Assembly: GCF_000321225.1 (NCBI RefSeq)
Contig: NW_004450460.1
Coordinates: 2,050,222-2,114,221 of the forward strand
Length of the DNA: 64,000 nucleotides
DNA from: Odobenus rosmarus divergens
Taxonomy: Eukaryota > Chordata > Mammalia > Carnivora > Odobenidae
Direction: 5' to 3'
The translations under genes were made by a program, and so were the position numbers. Positions within the stretch are counted from its first letter, which is position 1. Every line of letters begins with the position of its first letter. A model generated the notes under the pieces. The model saw nothing but the letters and a program-made list of their open reading frames with translations. It ran no database searches and was not told the origin of the DNA. Below are positions 58,301-64,000 of the stretch, one piece after another.

Positions 58301-59520
58301 GCAGTCAGAGAACATACAGATATGACTGAATTTCTTTGAAATTTGTTGGAACTTGCTTTTAAAGCCCGGTGTATAGTCTGTTCGGGTAAATGTTCCATGT
58401 GCACTTGGAAAGCTTATGTACTCTTCAGCTACTGAGACGGGTGTTCTGTAAACGTTGATTAGGTCAAGTTGCTACTCATGTCATCCAAATTCATCTCTCT
58501 GTTGACGGTTTGCCTGCTCTTCTATCAGTTACTGACAGGTATATTCAAATCTCCCACCGTGATTGTGCGTATTCTTTTTAACCTCTTAGTTCTGCCAGTT
58601 TTGCTTTATATATTTTAAAGTTATGTTTTTAGGTACATACAGATTTAGAATTGATATCTTCTTACCAGGGTAACAGCTTTTTAAATTATGAAATATCCAT
58701 CTTTGTCTCTGGTCATATTTAAAGTTTACTTTGTATGATACAGTTTACCTACACCAGCTCCCTTTGGCCTATACCATGATATATATTTTTCTATCATTTT
58801 GCTATCAACCTCTCCATGTCTTTATATTTGTATAAAGATTTATATATAGATTTATAAGCAACATCAAGTTGGCTTTTGAACCCTGTCTGATAGTGTTGGT
58901 CCTTTCACTGAAATGTCTTGTCCCCTTGTAGGGCATGTACTCCACTGCCTTACACTCCAGGTCTGTCTCATCACTTCTTCCTTATCTCCTTTCCTGCTTC
59001 TTCTGGATTAATCAAATATCGATACTATTTCATTTTTATTCTCTGTTAACTTGGCACTTTTACATAGTTCCATTATTCTATCAGTGGTTGACACCCTGAC
59101 TCATTAGGGTCGACCTCAGATTAGCACTTCTACCATTTCCCTACAGCCCGAGGTACTCACAGCTGTGTGACCCCATCCGTACCGTCTGCCTTTTATGCTA
59201 TTTTTATCATGGGTTTCTGCTCTGCATATACAGATGCAGGTATGTATACAGTTTTTAAGTGCATGCAGATTTAGGGTTGATACCTTTCTCCCGAACCGAC
59301 CATTGTTTAAAATTATGAAATATCCCTCTTTGTCTCTAGTAATGTTTAAACCTCATGAAGCATTACCATTTCAGTCAATACAAATTGAAACTTTCTCATA
59401 AATCTGTCCTTTTATGTGTTCTTAACTCCTTCCTGTATTCCCATGCTGCCTTCTGGGATCATTTTTCTCTGCCTGTCCCCTGAATCATTCTTCCAATGCA
59501 GTTTTCCTAGCAGTGAATTC
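55318..59520 (-). mobile_element. L1 LINE block, antisense, at least two copies
   Basis: About 4.2 kb of reverse-complemented L1 ORF2: GCATTTCCTCGATGAGTAAT, GGGCTATTTATTGAAAAGAA, TTTGTTGATGTTTTTAATG, CACTGCAGTCAGAGAACATA and TGAAATATCCATCTTTGTC. The segment 58625-58740 is repeated in diverged form at 59251-59360, so more than one insertion is present. All coding potential is gone. Confidence 0.88.
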
Positions 59521-59539
59521 TCTTGGTTTTGGTTTCAGC

Positions 59540-59825
59540 TTCTTTTTTTTTATTGTGGTAAAATATACATAACATAAAATATAGCATCTTAACCATTCTT
59601 TTGCACAGCTCAGGGGCACTGAGCACATTCACATGTTGTGCAGCCGTCCCCACCTTCTGTCTCCAGAACCTTTTCATCTTGTGAAACTGAAGCTCTGTCC
59701 CCATGAAACACCAACTCCCCGTCTGCCTCCCCAGCCCCTGGCTCCCACCACCCTGCCGTCTGTCCCTATGAATCTGACTCCTCTAGGGATCTCATCTGAG
59801 TAGAATCCTACAGGATTTGCTTACT
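59540..59825 (-). mobile_element. L1 LINE 3'-UTR fragment, antisense
   Basis: TTTATTGTGGTAAAATATAC, CACATTCACATGTTGTGCAG, CTTTTCATCTTGTGAAACTG and CTCTAGGGATCTCATCTGAG are the antisense L1M 3' UTR. Confidence 0.85.
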
Positions 59826-59920
59826 TCAATTTCTTCTTCATCTTTAAGTGTATATTTGATGGGTCTAGGATGCTAAGTTGGTAGTAATTTTCCTTGAGCA
59901 CTTTAAAGATGGCACCTGGC

Positions 59921-60117
59921 AGGGCACCTGGGTGGCTCACTCTGTTAAGCATCTGCCTTCAGCTCAGGTCATGATCTCAGGGTCCTGGGATCGAGCCCCT
60001 CATCGGGCTCTCTGCTCAACAGAGAGCCTGCTTCTCCCTCTTCCTTTGCCCCTCCCCCTGCTCATGCTTTCTCTCTCTCTCACTCTCTATCTCAAATAAA
60101 TAAGTAAAATCTTAAAA
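59921..60117 (+). mobile_element. CAN-type SINE (tRNA-Lys-derived, carnivore) with target-site duplication
   Basis: CACCTGGGTGGCTCACTCTG, TCAGGTCATGATCTCAGGG, a CT-rich stretch, AATAAATAAG and a short A-tail. Flanking AAAGATGGCACCTGGC (59905-59920) and AAAGATGTCACTTGGC (60118-60133) match at 14 of 16 bases and are read as the target-site duplication. It sits inside an L1-like sequence. Confidence 0.96.
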
Positions 60118-60133
60118 AAAGATGTCACTTGGC

Positions 60134-60660
60134 TTTTATCGTTTCTGTTGAAAAGCCAGTCATCAGGATAATGTGTCATTGTCCCCATCCTCTTCTTCAC
60201 TGCTTCTGTGACATTCCCCGTGCCTTTGGTCTCAGCGGTGTTACTCTGATAAGCCTGGGGATCCAAAGAGCTGCTTGCATCTGCAGCCTGATGTCTTCCA
60301 TCATTTTTGGAAAATTCTCAGCCACTGAGTCTCCCTTTTGTCTCCTTTCCTTCTGGGATTCCACATGTGTAGGAATCCTATCTCCCACATCTTGCATTTT
60401 TTCAGTATGTTTAATTCTATTTTGTCTCCATGCCCCCACCTGGCAATTCCCTTTCAGTTCACACGCATTCCTTTCTTGTGCATCTCCTCTGCTATCAAAT
60501 TCATCTGCTACATTCTTAATTTCCAGTATCGTCCTTTCTGTTCTAGAATTTCCATTTTATTATTTTTAATACAGATTTTATTTCTTGGGTGACATACTCC
60601 ATCTATCTTCTTGAACCAATTAATCATGGTTATTTTAAAGTCTTTATCTAAAAGCTCTGA
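60134..60660 (-). mobile_element. L1-like LINE fragment, antisense
   Basis: TTTTTGGAAAATTCTCAGCC, GTGTAGGAATCCTATCTCCC and TTCTAGAATTTCCATTTTAT belong to the long antisense L1M 5'-region type found widely in mammals. It continues the sequence split by the SINE at 59921. Confidence 0.65.
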
Positions 60661-61660
60661 AGCAAACCACAGCCATCTGTTCACTCGTGAGCCGGTGGGT
60701 CAGCATTTTGGGCTGCTCATCTGGGTGGTCTCCCCTGGGTTCATCCAAGCAGCAGCTCGGCAGGACCGGGTGGTCTCAGCTCTCCTCCACGTTGCTCTTC
60801 CAGCAGCCTGGCTCACACACATCCATGTGGCTGCAGCATTCTGACAGGACAACAGTGGGAGCTACGAGGGCTCTTGAGAACATGGTCCACTTCCGCCATG
60901 ATGAAAACGGACCCCACCTCTTACTCGGGGGAACTGCAAAAGATCTGCACCCATCTTTGATGCACACCAGGCTGCCCTCGGGCCATAACTTTTTACATTC
61001 CTCCCAGCGCAAAATTCACTTACCCCTCCAGGACACCTCAGAGTGTCCTCCAATTAATGACGGCATCATGCTCTAGGTCCAGCATCTTAGGATCTGCCAT
61101 TTTTTTCCATCATCTGCCCAGTGCCCTGTCTCCAAACCAGCACCATATGTTTGAGGATCTTGATATGACTGGGCCCCATGTGGGGCTCCTAATTTCTTTA
61201 TCTGCAATCTATCACCGCCTAGTAAACCACACCTAAATGTGGTGGCTCAGGACCACAACTCGTTTTCTTGCTCACGATTCTGTGGGTCAGCAGTTTGGGG
61301 TCAGCTCCGTGGGGAGGTTGTTGTGCTGGATTTGGGTGCGCGTTCATGCAGATACAGTCATCTGGAGGCCGACTGGGGCTGAATGGTCAGAGACGGCCTT
61401 ACTCCCATGTCTGTTCCCTGATACTGACTCTTGACTGGCGTGCCTCTCCAGCCACCCAGCTCAGTCTGGTTCACGTGGCCACATTCCAAGAGCACATCAG
61501 TCACACACGGTGTGACTTCCCAGCATTCTTTTCGTCAGAGCAAGTGTCAATGTCAGCCCAAATTCAAGTAGTGAGAAAACCAACTCTATCTCCTGACAGA
61601 GGAGCTACAAGCATTTGGGCCACTGAATCTGCCACACCTCAAGATCTGTTTCTGTGGTCT
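60661..61660 (-). mobile_element. Two LTR-like fragments (MLT1-type or related), antisense
   Basis: Both 60665-61080 and 61205-61660 contain an AAACCAC...GTGGGTCAGCA(G/T)TTTGGG-type opening and similar following order, so they may be two copies of one LTR family. The second ends in CTATCTCCTGACAGAGGAGC. Family assignment is tentative. Confidence 0.5.
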
Positions 61661-62460
61661 ATTTTTTCCCTTGGCTTTCAGGTTTTTCAGTATAAAAATA
61701 TGTAAAGGCTCCATGATATTATCTCCCTACACATAATTTGGTTTTCCTCCAGCATATAAAAGGTGCAGGGCAGAGCACTGTTCCTGGCAGAGGGTTGGTC
61801 ACATGCAGTCTTGGTGGCCAAAGCCCCAACGCCTCCATGTGGGTGTAGTTCCTTCCAGACTTTTTTCTACGCACGTCATCAGTCATGTTTCCTTTTTTGG
61901 TGTTTCTAGAAAGATCTTTGTTTCTAGAAGGATCTAGGTTTCTAGAAGGCACTTGAGAGGGGAAACAATGCAACCTCCTGACAGAGTGACTCAGGTAGTA
62001 AATATCTGGCTAATTTGTCCTATAGCCCCTACATTTTCCAAGTGTGTGCCCGTGTGTGGGGACATAGAATGTTCCAGCTGAAAGGGGCCTTGGGCGCCTT
62101 CTGTTTGCACTCCCTCCCCATTATACTGGTGAGGAGCCTGAGGCCCAAGGGTGCAAAGAAGCTTCCATGGTTCTTCTGTGCATCAGAGGCACAGCCCGTG
62201 TGAACCCAGGACACTGACTCCCGCACCATTTCCAAGCAACGGGCAAGGCAAGAGTCCCTCTGGGATCATCCCGCTAATTAAAAATCTCTTGCCTCTGGCC
62301 TGCCCTTCTCCCCCACCAATATGGAGCCTTGAAGTCCTCCATCCCATGGGGTTGGACATTCTCCGTGTCTCTGGAAGGGCCCGGCCCGCATGCAGCGGGA
62401 GACACTTGGGAAGGCGCCAAGCGTCTGAAAGTGCTGGGCACGGGATGACGGTCACAGGGG
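61661..62460. other. Intron sequence upstream of exon 12; MIR remnant
   Basis: An antisense MIR is visible near 62115-62225 (GGTGAGGAGCCTGAGGCCCA, GTGTGAACCCAGGACACTG). A TTTCTAGAAGGATC / TTTCTAGAAAGATC short repeat lies near 61904-61950. The remainder is unique. Confidence 0.55.
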
Positions 62461-62492
62461 GCCACTCACACCTCCTCCATTCTCCACCGCAG
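62461..62492 (+). other. KCNQ1: Splice acceptor and polypyrimidine tract of KCNQ1 exon 12
   Basis: A C/T-rich tract (CCTCCTCCATTCTCCACCG at 62471-62489) leads into CAG at 62490-62492, directly before the conserved reading frame. There is no competing AG in the last 20 bases. This decides the exon's left edge. Confidence 0.9.
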
Positions 62493-62568
62493 GCTGCGGG
62501 AGCACCACCGGGCCACCATCAAGGTCATTCGGCGCATGCAGTACTTTGTAGCCAAGAAGAAATTCCAG
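62493..62568 (+). CDS. KCNQ1: KCNQ1 exon 12 (partial CDS, one internal exon)
   Basis: Internal coding exon of the voltage-gated potassium channel alpha subunit Kv7.1, which with KCNE subunits carries the cardiac IKs current and epithelial K+ currents at the plasma membrane. The exon is 76 bp. Its first base completes a codon begun in exon 11, followed by 25 full codons: [14 protein letters not shown] near the start and YFVAKKKFQ at the end. It is preceded by a pyrimidine-rich tract and CAG (AG at 62491-62492) and followed by a strong donor, CAG|GTGAGT. By human numbering this is residues 506-530, inside cytoplasmic helix B, which binds calmodulin and lies near PIP2-contacting lysines (K526, K527). 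Human arrhythmia-linked positions R518, A525 and Q530 fall in it. Length and phase match the human exon as I recall it. KCNQ2-5 have a different sequence here, so KCNQ1 is favoured strongly. No other coding exon lies in the window. Confidence 0.97.
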
Positions 62569-64000
62569 GTGAGTCCTACACTAAGCCCTTCTGCCCTGGG
62601 CCAGGTGCGAGAGCTCCTCTCCCACCCATGGCAAAGCCTACAAGGCCTCCATACCTTGCCACACCCTAGACCTGACCCTTCACTCACCAAATACCCTGAA
62701 ACGACTTCATTGTTTGTCTCTAAGACAGCACGCCCCTGGAAGGACCCTGCCCCGAGGTCCAGCCTAAAGCTGCATGCACGCAGAGCCTCAGGGACTCAGC
62801 CTTCTCTCCCCTAATTGACTGGCAGATGATTCGGGAGTGACAAAGAGGGCACCAAGCCTGCCCCACATCACCTGGGCAGAAAGTGGGGTCCCCTCGACTC
62901 CAGAGCCCTGTCCCCTGGAGTCAATGCTCTTGGCGCTGTTCTCCCCCCACACCCAATGGGAGTCAGGAGAACAGAAGGGTAGCCTGGCCCTGCCTGTGCC
63001 CCAGGGGGTGGCCCCCCCTTTACAGGGAGAGGGAAGGGCTCCTCCATTGGTGGGGCTGGAGCCAGAGGGTTGCCCTTCCCCATCCCCTTCCCTCTAGGGC
63101 CGGGTCTTCTGCAGCCGCCCCTTGGAGCCCTTGGAGCCAAAGGGCCCCAGAGAAAGCCAGCTGGTAGCAGGCTCAGCTCCTTCCTTCTGCTGTGGGGACA
63201 GTCCTTGGTCTGAGGAGGTCCCTGGCTCAGCCTTCACTCTGAGAGCATGTGGAATTCAGAAATGGGGACCCTCAGGGGTGTCCATTCTCCTTCCAGAAGG
63301 CCTGGCCACCGTGCTCCTCCCTCTGACAAGCGCCGTGTGCAGCCCTCGGGGCTCAGCAGCTGGCCACCGTCTCAGGGGTGGCTCGCACACACAGTCCCTC
63401 GGTGGTACTCTGCTGCCCGCCTGCCTGATGCCTCCGGGCAGGGAGGCCATTCACTGCCAAACTGGGACAAATTGTGCCGAGGGTCCCACCAGGGCCTGGG
63501 ACTTCTCATTGCCCAAACACATGAGGCACGGTAAATGCCATTCTTGGCTGGCACCCGGAGGTCCCCCTGATGGTATCCTGGGGAAGACGTGATGGCCCCA
63601 GAGATCTAGAGTATCTGAAGTCCATGGCCTGCCTTCCCAGAGGCAGAGGGGCAGCTTGGAAGGGCAGGGAGCTGAAGGGGCACTGGAAGAGGAGGGGCCC
63701 ACCTCCTGGCAGCACCAGCACCTTCCTGGTGGGGAAGGGGCTGCAAGAAGCCCCTGCAGGGGTCCACTCTGGGCAGCATGGGGGAGGCCCTGGGAAGGGC
63801 CAGGATGTAGTACCCTCACTGGCCAGCAGCCTAGCAGTGACAACTAAAACCCCAGACATCAACCTGGTAGAGCAGGGGGAGGGATTCAGGAGGGGGGGTC
63901 AGTGTGGAACCTTCTAGAATGGGGATGGCCCCCACCCGAGAAGCCTGGCCACTGAGGCTCCAGAGCAGGGCCCTGCAAGGCAGCCTAGAACCCACTGCCC
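62569..64000 (+). other. KCNQ1: KCNQ1 intron 12 (5' part)
   Basis: Begins with GTGAGT and runs off the window end. It is GC-rich, low-repeat sequence. In human, exon 13 is several kilobases further on, so its absence here is expected. I see no clear transposon, exon or promoter in this stretch. Confidence 0.85.

Larger units (their letters stand above)
1..62492 (+). other. KCNQ1: KCNQ1 intron 11 (3' part)
   Basis: Everything left of exon 12 is inferred to be the large intron 11 (called intron 10 in older numbering), because the KvDMR1-like block lies in the same intron in human and mouse. Exon 11 is not visible and should lie left of the window. The roughly 61.5 kb from the CCAAT cluster to exon 12 is close to the human spacing of about 69 kb as I recall it. 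The intron is GC-rich to about 50 kb, then AT-rich and full of L1. No other exon with homology and valid splice sites was recognised in either strand. Confidence 0.88.

Overview
This is mammalian nuclear DNA, and I read it as part of the imprinted KCNQ1 / KCNQ1OT1 domain (human 11p15.5 equivalent) of a caniform carnivore. Two observations fix the locus. First, positions 62493-62568 form a 76-bp plus-strand exon with canonical AG/GT boundaries. It encodes the KCNQ1 C-terminal helix-B segment ([14 protein letters not shown]...YFVAKKKFQ, human residues 506-530, exon 12), with the length and phase I recall for the human exon. Second, about 61.5 kb upstream, the left edge carries a CpG-rich block with a 58-bp tandem repeat, four regularly spaced CCAAT boxes reading on the minus strand and two TGCCGC hexamers. 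That is the layout expected of KvDMR1, the maternally methylated imprinting control region and promoter of the antisense lncRNA KCNQ1OT1. The carnivore assignment rests on two tRNA-Lys-derived CAN-type SINEs (51970-52157 and 59921-60117).

Layout: 1-1285 is KvDMR1, with the KCNQ1OT1 start and its 5' tandem repeats running leftward out of the window. From 1286 to about 50000 lies GC-rich KCNQ1 intron 11 sequence, with scattered old repeats (L2, MIR, MLT1 LTRs, L1 fragments), several simple or mini-satellites, a 952-base assembly gap (29930-30881) and some AT-rich islands that look like conserved regulatory elements (26.8, 40.5, 42.4 and 45.2 kb). A second short CpG island lies near 41.0-41.3 kb. 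From about 50 to 61.7 kb the sequence is an AT-rich mosaic of L1 pieces, LTR fragments and the only two recent SINEs. KCNQ1 exon 12 follows at 62.5 kb, and the first 1.4 kb of intron 12 closes the window.

Functionally, the window holds one coding exon and one regulatory hub. From knowledge of the locus, the unmethylated paternal KvDMR1 drives KCNQ1OT1 antisense to KCNQ1 and silences neighbours in cis, while maternal methylation, protected by ZFP57/KAP1, blocks that promoter. No other protein-coding gene was found. The many open reading frames in the GC-rich intron are chance products. Repeat boundaries and family names come from reading the sequence by eye, without alignment tools, and are approximate. 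Conservation of the candidate elements is inferred from composition and motif content, not measured.
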